NCBI GenBank assembly: GCA_023436065.1
Contig: JAEZKU010000024.1
Span: forward strand, 372,001-436,000
DNA: 64,000 nucleotides
Source: Bacillota bacterium
Lineage (GTDB): Bacteria > Bacillota > Clostridia > Lachnospirales > Lachnospiraceae
Reading direction: 5' to 3'
Translations under genes and position numbers: made by a program
Shown: positions 52,652-62,026 of the stretch, one piece after another
Numbering within the stretch: position 1 is the first letter of the stretch
Layout of the letters: the number at the start of each line of letters is the position of its first letter
Notes under the pieces: generated by a model
The model's input: only the letters and a program-made list of their open reading frames with translations
Told to the model about the DNA's origin: nothing
The model's database searches: none

Positions 52652-53399
52652 CCTCTGTTGCCATGCCACAAAATTCAGCAAAAGCCTCCGCTGTACCCTT
52701 CTGCTGCTGTTCAGAGGTAATGTCAGCATTGCCATCGCCTTTTTGCAGTCCATAACAGCCGAAGCCCGCATGATTGCCTCCCACAATCACCAGTTCTATA
52801 TTATTCTCAGGTAGATTGCTTTTATAGTCTTGATAGGACACTTTGTTCAGAACACCGTCATTACTTCCGTAAATACTCATAACCTTCAAACCGCTCGATG
52901 ACAGATCCGCAGTCGAATACGATGCCAACAAGAGCAGGCCCTTCAGCTGATTACTATTTTTAGAGGCATAGCTTGCAGCCATACTACCGCCAAGCGAATG
53001 CCCTCCTACATACCATTGTTTGATCATTGAATACTCAGAAATATAATTATCTGCTGCGTTGATATCAAATACTGCCAGATTGAAGGGCATCTTAGGCAGG
53101 ATACAAAGAATACCCTTCTGAGCAATTTTGATCATCAAAGGCTCATAGGCTGTATATTCCACTTTCCCACCCGGATAAAAAATCAGTGCAGTATCGGTGT
53201 TACCCGGATCAAACACAACCGCTCCGTCTTTGTTCGATATATCTATCCCACTGTCTATGATTGCTGCTTCGATCTCAGTGTTCTCTGCATGATAATAATT
53301 TGATGCGTAGATCATTAATAAACATACAAGGATCAATACAAATACCGTAAAGCCTACTACAATCTTCTTTCCCAAGTTCCTCTTCTTTTTATTATTCAT
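52647..53399 (-). CDS. Membrane-anchored or secreted alpha/beta hydrolase
   Basis: A 250-residue alpha/beta hydrolase. An N-terminal hydrophobic segment at about 12-34 acts as anchor or signal. The nucleophile elbow is GGHSLGGSMAA, the acid is probably in YGSNDGV and the His is in GGNHAGFG. I start at the ATG with GAAGGAG upstream; the longer frame lacks a site. Its last codon runs into the terminal repeat of the MITE-like element, where TAA stops it; the C-terminus may therefore have been altered by insertion. Substrate unknown. Confidence 0.87.
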   Translation of the reverse strand: MNNKKKRNLGKKIVVGFTVFVLILVCLLMIYASNYYHAENTEIEAAIIDSGIDISNKDGAVVFDPGNTDTALIFYPGGKVEYTAYEPLMIKIAQKGILCILPKMPFNLAVFDINAADNYISEYSMIKQWYVGGHSLGGSMAASYASKNSNQLKGLLLLASYSTADLSSSGLKVMSIYGSNDGVLNKVSYQDYKSNLPENNIELVIVGGNHAGFGCYGLQKGDGNADITSEQQQKGTAEAFAEFCGMATED

Positions 53400-53447
53400 T
53401 ACCTTCTCCTTCTTATATAGCACTATCATACCGCTGCCATAGATCGA

Positions 53448-55058
53448 TTATCCATGGTTTCTCAGCAAAACAGTCATTTGCTGTTTCAGCCACGCAATCA
53501 CCTGTGCTTTGTCTTTACAGCGAGGAGTAATCCTATCCCATAATTCGTTGTAATAGTCCTGAAAGGTGCTGGCAATCGTCCCTTCGCTGATGGATATATA
53601 CATTTTATTCTCCTCATATTCTGCATCTGTGACGCCATACAGACTCATAAATACACTATGTTCGCCCTTCACCTCCCAATTTCTTGGGGAAAGTAAATCC
53701 TTTTGATTATCCTCCAGTAGGGCCAATTCAAGATTATGATAAGTTTCAAGCAGGTGGATAAGGTGTCTTATATGCTCAATAATATCTTCCTTCGTGGGTT
53801 CCTGATATTTCCCCTGAAGATAATAGCGATTACACTTTACAAGGTATTCTACAGCTTTAGTAGGACAAATGATCCGGTACTTGTACCTTTCAATTTGTTC
53901 ATAGAAGGACTCCAGGCGGCTTTTGATCCGACTTGCATGCTGCGCTATCACCAGAGGATCTGCAATGGTTCTCTGCAGATATCTGCACCAGATCTGATAG
54001 GGGTAGGTGAGCATATGTAAATCATGGAAGCACAGATAGTGATTGTTCGGAGTTTTATCTTTCACGGTCGTCTGATAAAAATATTCTTCTATGCTGAGAA
54101 GATCAAGGATTGGCTGTGTGTTGGCGGCCAATTTGTTAAAATATCCGGTCAGCGCTTCCATCGCTTCCTTTTGATGAATATAAAGGGCCGTATCTACATA
54201 ATCACTCTCTCCTGCATTAAAACAAATCAAGGCTCCCACATTCTTAACAATCATTAGCTCAAATGCCGGTGAGGCTGTCCCGTACTTGCTGAAATACATG
54301 GGTTCATATTTTCCTGTGTAACCAATCCAATGAAATATCTTACTGACGATCCGAAAGGACCGGTTCACATTCTTATTCAATCTCATCAAATGGCGAATAT
54401 TCCACCCTTTTTGTAAGACAGAGATAAATACCTGATTCCATTCTTTGTTCAGATCACTTTTCTCAGGGATGTCATAGTCACCCTGGAAGGTAAGAAGAAT
54501 CTCCTCCGGCTTCTCCAGGTGAGCAGCTTCATGCAGCAATCCGATCACTGCTTTTATGATTGCCTGCCTTCCCTGCAAAAAGCCAAAGGGTACCGATAAT
54601 TTTGATCTTTCATGTGTAGCTGCGGATGAAAGTAATGTCTTTTCAAATGTAGTTTTGGAATGCTTCAAAATGTTCATGATATCATCATCATGCCTATTTG
54701 ATCTTATCTTTCTATCCTCTGAATTCAGTTTTAAGGAATAAATCTGTGATGAGGTCAGACATTCCGTCAGAAGCTCCCTTAAGCTCTTATTGACATCTGC
54801 AGAAAAGCCCAGTTCTGTCAGGGTGCGAAGAATATCCTTTCTTACTTTATCGCTCCCTCTACTATCTATTCCATGGCTGAGACTGTATGCAATTTGAGCT
54901 ATAAATTCAGATTTTAACGATGGAACTCTTTCTCCCCGTATCCACCTTCTTACATAAGAAGCATCCGTACTGATCTCTCTGGATAATCGGGCAGCTGACC
55001 AGCCTCGCGCTATGAGAAGTTCATTTAAGCAAACGCCAAAGGTTATCTTTTGATCCAT
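53448..55058 (-). CDS. Large helix-turn-helix protein with unassigned C-terminal region
   Basis: A 536-residue protein. Residues 1-65 form an XRE/Cro-like helix-turn-helix (LLIARGWSAARLSREIS, YVRRWIRGERVPSLK). The remaining 470 residues match no family I recognise; they are largely helical with segments such as LLTFQGDYDIPE and FELMIVKNVGALICFNAGES, and no membrane segment. It may sense a ligand or protein. It is divergent from the PQQ-type gene across an inverted repeat, and upstream of the hydrolase by 48 bases on the same strand. Confidence 0.75.
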   Translation of the reverse strand: MDQKITFGVCLNELLIARGWSAARLSREISTDASYVRRWIRGERVPSLKSEFIAQIAYSLSHGIDSRGSDKVRKDILRTLTELGFSADVNKSLRELLTECLTSSQIYSLKLNSEDRKIRSNRHDDDIMNILKHSKTTFEKTLLSSAATHERSKLSVPFGFLQGRQAIIKAVIGLLHEAAHLEKPEEILLTFQGDYDIPEKSDLNKEWNQVFISVLQKGWNIRHLMRLNKNVNRSFRIVSKIFHWIGYTGKYEPMYFSKYGTASPAFELMIVKNVGALICFNAGESDYVDTALYIHQKEAMEALTGYFNKLAANTQPILDLLSIEEYFYQTTVKDKTPNNHYLCFHDLHMLTYPYQIWCRYLQRTIADPLVIAQHASRIKSRLESFYEQIERYKYRIICPTKAVEYLVKCNRYYLQGKYQEPTKEDIIEHIRHLIHLLETYHNLELALLEDNQKDLLSPRNWEVKGEHSVFMSLYGVTDAEYEENKMYISISEGTIASTFQDYYNELWDRITPRCKDKAQVIAWLKQQMTVLLRNHG

Positions 55059-55091
55059 ATTAAAATGTTAACCTCCATCCTGTCATTTGGT

Positions 55092-55125
55092 ATATTGTAA
55101 CATTTAAGGATTGTGTTTACAATAT
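55092..55125. promoter_or_regulatory. Spaced inverted repeat between HTH and PQQ-type genes
   Basis: ATATTGTAA (55092-55100) and TTACAATAT (55117-55125) are perfect nine-base arms separated by 16 bases, a span of about three helical turns, in the divergent gap. It is a likely operator for the HTH protein on both promoters; this is inference from position and symmetry. Confidence 0.5.
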
Positions 55126-55215
55126 GGCCAGGTCAGTTGTGTCCTGTCCTCATAGATACCTAATAGTCCTCATGGTATGATAAAGTCTATCAAAAAAATG
55201 ATAGGGAGGGTAAAC

Positions 55216-56490
55216 ATGAAGTTAAAAAGAATCATCACATTTGTACTTTGTCTTTCCGTATGTACCATGATCATTTCACCCATAGGGGTAAAGGGGGCAT
55301 CAAAAGAAGCTATGTTCCAAAACGATCTTCAACACACAGGAGTATACTCAACTAAGGATAGTGTGAAGGAAAAATCCGTAAAGTGGAAATTCAAAACCGA
55401 AGGAAAAATCTATTCTTCACCTGTGCTTTATGACGGAGTATCCTTCTTCGGTAGCACGGACGACTATTTCTATGCAGTGGATAATAAGGAGGGGACACTG
55501 AAATGGAAGTTTAAAACCGGAGGAGATGTCAACTCTACAGCAGCTATTTATAATAATACCGCATTATTCAATTCTGCAGACGGCTCTCTCTATGCTGTGG
55601 ATATCTCAAACGGAAAATTGAAGTGGGAATTCAAGACAAAAGGAGAAAAGGTTCATGATATCTGGGACTACTATCTTTCCTCTCCTGTGGTATATAAAAA
55701 TATCGTATACTTTGGCAGCGGAGATGGGAATCTCTATGCAATCAACTTTAAAGACGGAACTCTGAAATGGAAATATAATACCAAAGGTATCATACATGCG
55801 ACACCCGCTATTGATAAGGACACCATCTATATCGGTAATTATGAAGGCTATTTCTATGCAATCGATGCGTCTACAGGGAAGAAGAAATGGAGTTTCAAAA
55901 CCGTCGGTGATACCTGGTTCCCAAAGGGTGAAGTACAAGGTTCTGCAGCCGTATCCGATGGTATCGTTTACTTTGGATGTCGCGATTATAATATTTATGC
56001 ACTGGATGCGGAAAAGGGAACCGGAAAGTGGAACTTTAAGGTACCCAACAGCTGGGTAATCTCAACACCTGCAATCAAGGACGGAGTCATATACTTTGGC
56101 ACCTCCGATGCACAGCGTTATTATGCGATGGATGCCAAGAGTGGCGAAAAGAAATGGGAGATGAAATTAAATCTGAATGTGTTCGGCTCTGCTGCCATTG
56201 TAGATAAATCTCTATACTTTGGATGCTTTAACGGAAAGCTTTATAACGTAGCTCTGGACACCGGTAAAATAAACTGGACCTACCAGACTGATGCCAGCAA
56301 AGAGAACTACTCTAAGGTTTTCGATAAAGACGATCATATTATCAAAGGCTTAGAAGACAGCTATAACTGGGACATGGCAGCAATCTATGATCTATTCCAT
56401 TCCTTAGGTTCCATCCTGTCCTCTCCTGTAGTTGATAATAACGTCGTATACTTCGGAAGTACTGATGGATATTTTTACGCTTTGCAATAA
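55216..56490 (+). CDS. Secreted PQQ-like beta-propeller protein (BamB-like)
   Basis: A 424-residue exported protein. A signal peptide at about 1-28 ends near VKGASK. The mature part has seven or eight blades with repeats of the type KWKFKTEGKI, KWKFKTGGDV, KWEFKTKG, KWKYNTKG, KKWSFKTVGD and KWNFKVP, each followed by YFGS or similar. This is the PQQ_2/BamB-type propeller. A Gram-positive cell has no BAM complex, so it probably has an extracellular binding or scaffold role. GGGAGGG precedes the ATG; an upstream ATG in frame lacks a site. A strong terminator follows. Confidence 0.9.
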   Translation: MKLKRIITFVLCLSVCTMIISPIGVKGASKEAMFQNDLQHTGVYSTKDSVKEKSVKWKFKTEGKIYSSPVLYDGVSFFGSTDDYFYAVDNKEGTLKWKFKTGGDVNSTAAIYNNTALFNSADGSLYAVDISNGKLKWEFKTKGEKVHDIWDYYLSSPVVYKNIVYFGSGDGNLYAINFKDGTLKWKYNTKGIIHATPAIDKDTIYIGNYEGYFYAIDASTGKKKWSFKTVGDTWFPKGEVQGSAAVSDGIVYFGCRDYNIYALDAEKGTGKWNFKVPNSWVISTPAIKDGVIYFGTSDAQRYYAMDAKSGEKKWEMKLNLNVFGSAAIVDKSLYFGCFNGKLYNVALDTGKINWTYQTDASKENYSKVFDKDDHIIKGLEDSYNWDMAAIYDLFHSLGSILSSPVVDNNVVYFGSTDGYFYALQ

Positions 56491-56534
56491 AATCTTAGCC
56501 AGCCGGTAAACACCAGATATATCATATACAGTAC

Positions 56535-56573
56535 AGTTGAAAAGGGAGGTTATCTTAACCTCCCTTTTCAACT
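56535..56573. terminator. Strong bidirectional terminator
   Basis: A perfect 18-base stem, AGTTGAAAAGGGAGGTTA/TAACCTCCCTTTTCAACT, with a three-base loop between the PQQ-type gene and the converging permease gene. Confidence 0.88.
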
Positions 56574-56596
56574 AGTTTGATAAAACAAGCGTCCTA

Positions 56597-58984
56597 TTAA
56601 ACCTCTTGTATCATCTCGCAGGGTACGATCTTACGTATCTGTGCAGAACAGAGGACTGCAATCAGTTCTGCCCATATGCATATCATCGCTACAGCACAAA
56701 GCATATCCAAGGGAACGACCCTCATATTGCAGTTCTTTATTCCAAAGGCTGAAATGCATGCGGTTATGGAGGGTTCAATGCCAAACCATGCGACAACACT
56801 TCCCAATATTGCACCGATTAGCACAACCGGCAGATAGCTCATCGTCGTCTGCATAATCAGCTGCCAGGTCGTATATCCCAATGCCTTATAGATACCAAAG
56901 AGCTTCTTATCACGAACCAACTGTGTTTTGATCAGTAGTAACAGAAGCATCGCGATCACAAGGATTACTGTAATTAACAGCACCAGACACATGCTGCTCA
57001 TAGCACTGGAGATTGATGATGTAGCTGCTGATAGATAGTCCCTAAAATCATATACCTCAACCTTTTGATCAGACAGTCGGGATTCTATTTCCGCAATAGC
57101 ACCCTTGACCTCCGTTCCCTCCTCCAAATAGATATAGAGAGCCATTGGAACAAAATCTTCATTCAGTCTTTTCATGCCTTCCTTTGTAATTACCGCTTTT
57201 CTGCCAAGGTTCGTAATCCCCTGACCAATACCAACCACCAGGAAATCCTTACTATTTCCATTTGCTTTAAGATATATGACATCTCCAAGTTCCGCATCCA
57301 GTCGGTCAAGTATCACGGATGTCACCATGATTTCGTTGTCATATTCCGGCCGTTTTCCTTCAATCAGATTATCTGTTGATAAGTTACTCATATCATCATA
57401 GATATCGCAGTTTACAGAAATATCATTTTCACCGTTTCTTAGCTTTACATCCGTATTGGTGAATTCCAGTATCTGTCTTATACCCTTCATCGATGATATT
57501 TCCTGCTTCGATTTATTCAGAAAATCAGTTAAACCTTCTGTGGTATTCTCTGTTGCTTCAACGGTAATCTCATGCGTCTCAATACCGCTTAACTGTATCA
57601 ATGTGTCATTTTGTAATACAAAATTCGTATAAACACTTACTGTCACATTTGCGCAAAAAGAAAGTACTACGACAATCAAACAGATGATTACGTTTTTCTT
57701 TTTGTTATATAGAATATTCTTCAATCCGATGGATATGTTAAGCGGAAGGCCGACTTCTTCCATCCTGATATGGTTCTTCTTAAAATTATGTGTATTGATC
57801 CCATTGCGCAGGGCATCGAGGGGCGCAATCTTCTTGTATTTGTGGGAGCTTACGACAGCTGCCAGAAGAATTAGCATAATTGTGATTATCGTACTGATGA
57901 ATGCACTTCCGGTATCAAAATCCATCTTCCAGCTCAGTCCGATTGAGGCAGATAAAAGAGCTCCTATCGTTTTCGTTGCAGCAGTCGCACCCAAAAATCC
58001 GGCTATGATACCCGCGATGCTAATCATAAGAAATTCGTATATCGTGGAAGTTGCCAACTGCCTGCTGGTATAGCCCGATGCCTCCAACATACCAATATTC
58101 TTCATATTGCTTTCAATCGAATTATTCACATTAAAAAAGAGGATGATCAAGGCGATTAGTATTAGCAGAACAGCAAACACAGTCAATACTGCCATCAAAA
58201 TATTCGCTGTGATCGTGGCTCCGCTCCGCATCGTTGTATAATTCACGGTGAAGTTATTCATAAATTGGAAATCCTTTACTTGCTCCGTCAGCATCTGTAA
58301 TGCATCGACTTCAAACTTTTCTTTATCATAACCATCCTTAAGCAGTGCACGAAAAATGGTAGCTTTCCCTCCCCAACTGTCAGTATACTTCTCGAAGTAT
58401 GCTTTAGAAATAAAACATTTCTCCATAGGTACATTGCTGGGTGTTGAAAACATAACATCTTCAGAAAATCCATAGATTTCAAATGAGTAGGTACTGTCCT
58501 TATAAATCAGATTAAGAATATCTCCTGTTTTATAGCCCATTCCCACCTTCATATAGTAGGGTGCGATAATCGAATTTTCTTTCCACTCACTACCTTCGTC
58601 AATTACCTTCAGCTTTGAGATATTTCTCTTCGCATCCTTATCCATGAATAAGAAGGCCAGTTGCTGTGCATCCTCTTCGTTTTCCCCTCCGCTGTAGTAT
58701 TTCGTTCCGGTTAACATAATTGCACTCTCGTTCTCACATTCTGCAACCTCTTCCCGGCCCTTTAAAAGTGTATCGATTTGATCAATTTCTGTACTTGGCG
58801 TGAACAGAAGATAATCTGCGCCATTGATGGACTCATTTTGATTATCAATCACCTGTACCATGTTAGAAAGGACTGATATACCCGTATATAATAGCAGTAC
58901 TGATAAGGCAACCAATAAAAACAGTATCAACGCATTAGCTTTTTTCTTCTTGATATTGTCTCTTGCGATCAGAAATATTCCCAT
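56597..58984 (-). CDS. FtsX-type ABC exporter permease
   Basis: A 795-residue permease. An N-terminal TM (about 15-37) precedes a 220-residue extracellular domain, an FtsX domain with three TMs (about 260-390), TM5 (about 425-445), a second extracellular domain and a C-terminal FtsX domain (about 660-790). This is the MacB/LolC-like type fused as two halves. GGGGTGG precedes the ATG chosen. It is one base after the ATPase gene. With the adjacent two-component system it may export peptides or detoxify antimicrobials, a common pairing; the substrate is not known. Confidence 0.9.
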   Translation of the reverse strand: MGIFLIARDNIKKKKANALILFLLVALSVLLLYTGISVLSNMVQVIDNQNESINGADYLLFTPSTEIDQIDTLLKGREEVAECENESAIMLTGTKYYSGGENEEDAQQLAFLFMDKDAKRNISKLKVIDEGSEWKENSIIAPYYMKVGMGYKTGDILNLIYKDSTYSFEIYGFSEDVMFSTPSNVPMEKCFISKAYFEKYTDSWGGKATIFRALLKDGYDKEKFEVDALQMLTEQVKDFQFMNNFTVNYTTMRSGATITANILMAVLTVFAVLLILIALIILFFNVNNSIESNMKNIGMLEASGYTSRQLATSTIYEFLMISIAGIIAGFLGATAATKTIGALLSASIGLSWKMDFDTGSAFISTIITIMLILLAAVVSSHKYKKIAPLDALRNGINTHNFKKNHIRMEEVGLPLNISIGLKNILYNKKKNVIICLIVVVLSFCANVTVSVYTNFVLQNDTLIQLSGIETHEITVEATENTTEGLTDFLNKSKQEISSMKGIRQILEFTNTDVKLRNGENDISVNCDIYDDMSNLSTDNLIEGKRPEYDNEIMVTSVILDRLDAELGDVIYLKANGNSKDFLVVGIGQGITNLGRKAVITKEGMKRLNEDFVPMALYIYLEEGTEVKGAIAEIESRLSDQKVEVYDFRDYLSAATSSISSAMSSMCLVLLITVILVIAMLLLLLIKTQLVRDKKLFGIYKALGYTTWQLIMQTTMSYLPVVLIGAILGSVVAWFGIEPSITACISAFGIKNCNMRVVPLDMLCAVAMICIWAELIAVLCSAQIRKIVPCEMIQEV

Positions 58985-58985
58985 A

Positions 58986-59750
58986 TTACCACCCCATATC
59001 ATCCAGAAAATGCTTCAGTTTTTCGTGTCTTTGTGTATCCTTTGATACATACTTACCAATGTTGATATCATCCATAATGACACCATCCTTCAGATAGAGC
59101 ACTCTGTTGCCTCTTCTGGCGGCCCTCACATCATGAGTTACCATCACGATCGTCTGTCCCTGTGAATTCAAATCCGTGAGAATATCCAGTACATTGGTTG
59201 TGTTACTTGAATTCAGGGCACCAGTGGGTTCATCCGCAAAAAGTATTGACGGAGAATTAATGATGCCGCGGATAAGTGCCACACGCTGTGTTTCGCCACC
59301 GGATAATTGTGTCGGATATTTGTGAAACACCTCTTCCGACAGACCGGCCCGTAGCAGAAGATTCTTTGCCCTATCAGCAATCGATTTTCTATTCTTACTT
59401 GTCAGTAATCCACTCACCATGATATTGTCAAGCACACTCATCGTATCATTCAAAAAATTCTGCTGAAATACAAACCCGCAATTCTTTCTGCGAAATACCG
59501 CCAGCTTATCGTTTGAATATTTTGAAACATCCTCCCCATTGATACTGATATTACCCAGGGTCGGTCTGTCCATTCCCGATAGTGTATATAACAGTGTGCT
59601 CTTCCCCGATCCGGAATTCCCCATAATAACTGTGAAATCCCCTTCATTAATCGTAATATTCAGGTTCTTTAGTACATGCTGTTGTACACTTTCATTCGAG
59701 AACGTTTTACATAAATCCTTTGCTACAAGAATACTTTTCATACTGCCCAT
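58986..59750 (-). CDS. ABC exporter ATPase, MacB/LolD type
   Basis: A 254-residue ATPase with GNSGSGKST, the signature LSGGETQRV and ILFADEPTGALNS, all intact and typical of FtsX-partner ATPases. GAGG lies six bases before the ATG; another ATG three codons later is possible. It is first in a two-gene unit with the permease. The region 59751-60015 upstream separates it from the two-component system and contains a hairpin. Confidence 0.92.
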   Translation of the reverse strand: MGSMKSILVAKDLCKTFSNESVQQHVLKNLNITINEGDFTVIMGNSGSGKSTLLYTLSGMDRPTLGNISINGEDVSKYSNDKLAVFRRKNCGFVFQQNFLNDTMSVLDNIMVSGLLTSKNRKSIADRAKNLLLRAGLSEEVFHKYPTQLSGGETQRVALIRGIINSPSILFADEPTGALNSSNTTNVLDILTDLNSQGQTIVMVTHDVRAARRGNRVLYLKDGVIMDDINIGKYVSKDTQRHEKLKHFLDDMGW

Positions 59751-59820
59751 CCCTTTCCTCTATGAGATATTTCTTAATGGCTCTATTCGTAAAATTTACT
59801 TTTCAATTTTCTCCAAAATA

Positions 59821-59848
59821 AAAGCCATGATCTTGTGACCATGACTTT
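59821..59848 (-). terminator. Hairpin after the two-component operon
   Basis: AAAGCCATGATC pairs with GACCATGACTTT (two mismatches) around a four-base loop, followed on the minus strand by a T-rich tail. It probably terminates the regulator-kinase transcript; the ABC genes would then have their own promoter in the same gap. Confidence 0.55.
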
Positions 59849-60015
59849 ATTATAATCGTCTGTTCTTAAATAGTCTTTTACTGACTCTTGCCTATTCCTT
59901 AACTAATCCTTACATTTTCAAATGCCATCACTGCGACAGTCCTCTTAAAACTTCGAATACATGTCCGGCAGAATCCAAGTAAATATGTGTAATTTGGCAC
60001 TAACATAATTTCTTA

Positions 60016-61269
60016 TCATACTTTTCTGATAAATAAATTAACAACAAAACCATGGTCGGTGTAGCATTCAAATCCACCCTTCATGTTTTCCATGAAATAT
60101 TTCACCAGAAATAACCCAAGCCCTGCTCCACTTTTTCCTTTTCCGTTTTTACCACGATAATATTTTTCTGTTATCATCGGAAGCTCCTCTTCCGGAACAC
60201 CGCTGCCATAATCCCGTATCTCAACGATAATACCATCGCTCTGATCCTTGAAGGAAACATCGATCTGCGTTCCGGCATATTTATAGGAATTATTCACGAT
60301 ATTATCAATCACTTGCTTAAACCTCAAAGTATCCATATACACCAGACATTCCGGAATTGCATCATTCACATTGATCGTACCGTAATACTTCAGTTCATCA
60401 AACATAGCTACGATGGAGGTGGATAATTCCTCTACCGGTTCGACCTTTAAGTTTTCCATCTCCTCCAGAGTTGCGTGAAACATATTACTAATCAATTGAT
60501 CAATCATATCAGCTTTTATCTCTATCATACCAAGCTTGTCAAACATATCGTCGGAGGTTCCCTGACCCCGGCGGAGGTTCTTGGCCTTTAATACATCGCA
60601 GGTGGCTTTGATGATTGCAATCGGTGTCTTCATATCATGGGATAGCTCTGCTACCAGCTCTTTCTTACTTACATTGGCACGGTATTCATTGTCCTTCGCC
60701 TTCTGTAATTCTTCTCTCATGATATCAAAGCTTTCTGTAAATACACCAAAATAGTTTCTCTTCGTCATCTTAAGCGGAGCCTTTAAGTTACCCTTTGCCA
60801 CTTCAGAGGCAAAGGACTTAAGCTTTAGAAATGGTCTGACATAATAATGAAAAATCAAGCCAATCAAACCATATCCAGCTAAAAGAATACAAGCATAGCT
60901 CAGTATCATCCGCTTTCTGACAGCAGCATACAGCGTATCAAATAATTCCCCTTCTCCGGGAAACACGATTCTTCCAAGTAATTCCTCACCTACTTCATAA
61001 TCCATGAGGATTTTCCGTTCTTTCATCGCCGCCATCACTTTACTTTGATAATCTGTATCCGATTTTAACAGGATGACACAATCATACTGTGCTTCTACTG
61101 CCCTCGGTTCTTTACCGTTCTTCAACTCAGACAGGACCTGCTGGTATCTTTCGTTTAAACTGATCATATCTACCGTACGATTTGAAGAGGCTTGCATCTG
61201 CAGATAATTCATCAGAAACAGAAGAACTACCAGTATTGTAAATACAACTGCAATATTTCTTAGTTTCAT
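60016..61269 (-). CDS. Sensor histidine kinase (two-component system 3)
   Basis: A 417-residue kinase with TM1 at about 5-24, an extracytoplasmic domain at 25-120, TM2 at about 121-143, HAMP, the H-box ELSHDMKTPIAII with His211, and an ATPase domain with NIVNNSYKY, DYGSGVPE and GAGLGLFLVKY. Its size and sensor domain differ from the short BceS-type kinases. The ATG overlaps the regulator stop as ATGA. It may sense envelope stress and control the adjacent ABC exporter. Confidence 0.93.
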   Translation of the reverse strand: MKLRNIAVVFTILVVLLFLMNYLQMQASSNRTVDMISLNERYQQVLSELKNGKEPRAVEAQYDCVILLKSDTDYQSKVMAAMKERKILMDYEVGEELLGRIVFPGEGELFDTLYAAVRKRMILSYACILLAGYGLIGLIFHYYVRPFLKLKSFASEVAKGNLKAPLKMTKRNYFGVFTESFDIMREELQKAKDNEYRANVSKKELVAELSHDMKTPIAIIKATCDVLKAKNLRRGQGTSDDMFDKLGMIEIKADMIDQLISNMFHATLEEMENLKVEPVEELSTSIVAMFDELKYYGTINVNDAIPECLVYMDTLRFKQVIDNIVNNSYKYAGTQIDVSFKDQSDGIIVEIRDYGSGVPEEELPMITEKYYRGKNGKGKSGAGLGLFLVKYFMENMKGGFECYTDHGFVVNLFIRKV

Positions 61270-61937
61270 ATTTCCAGCATATACCCCGTTCCCCAAATGG
61301 TCTTAATCAATTTCGGATCATTTGGATTATCTTCGATCTTCTCTCGTAATCTCCTGATATGTACATTGAGCGTGCCGTCACTGAAAAAGGTGTCACCCCA
61401 CACTTTATTGAATAGCTGTTCTTTGGTCACAATACTGTTCTTATTCTCAAATAATATCTGGAACAGCTTAAACTCCTTTGCCTTTAATTGAATCTCCCTA
61501 CCCTTGACATGAATCCGCATGGTCCCTTCATCAAGGAGCAGGCTTCCACTCTCCTTCACTCCACTATTCTCATGTTTCATGCGTTTCAGTATAATCTTCA
61601 CTTTTGCCAAAAGCACACTTAGTGAATAAGGCTTTTTGATATAATCGTCCCCACCGATATTGAGTGCGATCAGGACATCATCATCACTTTGTCTTGCGCT
61701 GATGAATAAAATCGGTATATCTGACTCCTGACGGATCTTCTTACAGATATTAAATCCACTTTCGTCCTTCAGATTAATATCCATCAATAGAACATCCACA
61801 TGATTCTCTTTTAAAAATGTCTCACACTCCAAAGCTGTCTCAACATAAGCACAAGAGACATCAAACATCTGAAAATACTCACAGGTCATTTTAGCCAATT
61901 CTGTTTCATCATCAACAATCAAGCAATTACAATGCAT
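61266..61937 (-). CDS. OmpR-family response regulator (two-component system 3)
   Basis: A 223-residue regulator. The receiver domain has IVDDETE and the phosphoacceptor Asp53 in VLLMDINLK. The winged helix (about 125-220) includes KAKEFKLFQILFEN and ends with TIWGTGYMLEI. It is the first gene of the two-gene unit. It probably controls the adjacent FtsX-type exporter. Confidence 0.94.
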   Translation of the reverse strand: MHCNCLIVDDETELAKMTCEYFQMFDVSCAYVETALECETFLKENHVDVLLMDINLKDESGFNICKKIRQESDIPILFISARQSDDDVLIALNIGGDDYIKKPYSLSVLLAKVKIILKRMKHENSGVKESGSLLLDEGTMRIHVKGREIQLKAKEFKLFQILFENKNSIVTKEQLFNKVWGDTFFSDGTLNVHIRRLREKIEDNPNDPKLIKTIWGTGYMLEI

Positions 61938-62026
61938 AATCCCACCCGCCTTTATGAATTAACATTATTATACCAAATTACCCACTGCCTGCCAATCTTT
62001 ATTCAATTATTAGCTTCCATCTGATT

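Noticed and set aside
55216..56490. PQQ-type protein as a BamB or a PQQ dehydrogenase
   Set aside because: No outer membrane is expected in this organism type, and dehydrogenase metal and cofactor motifs were not seen; only the propeller repeat is supported.
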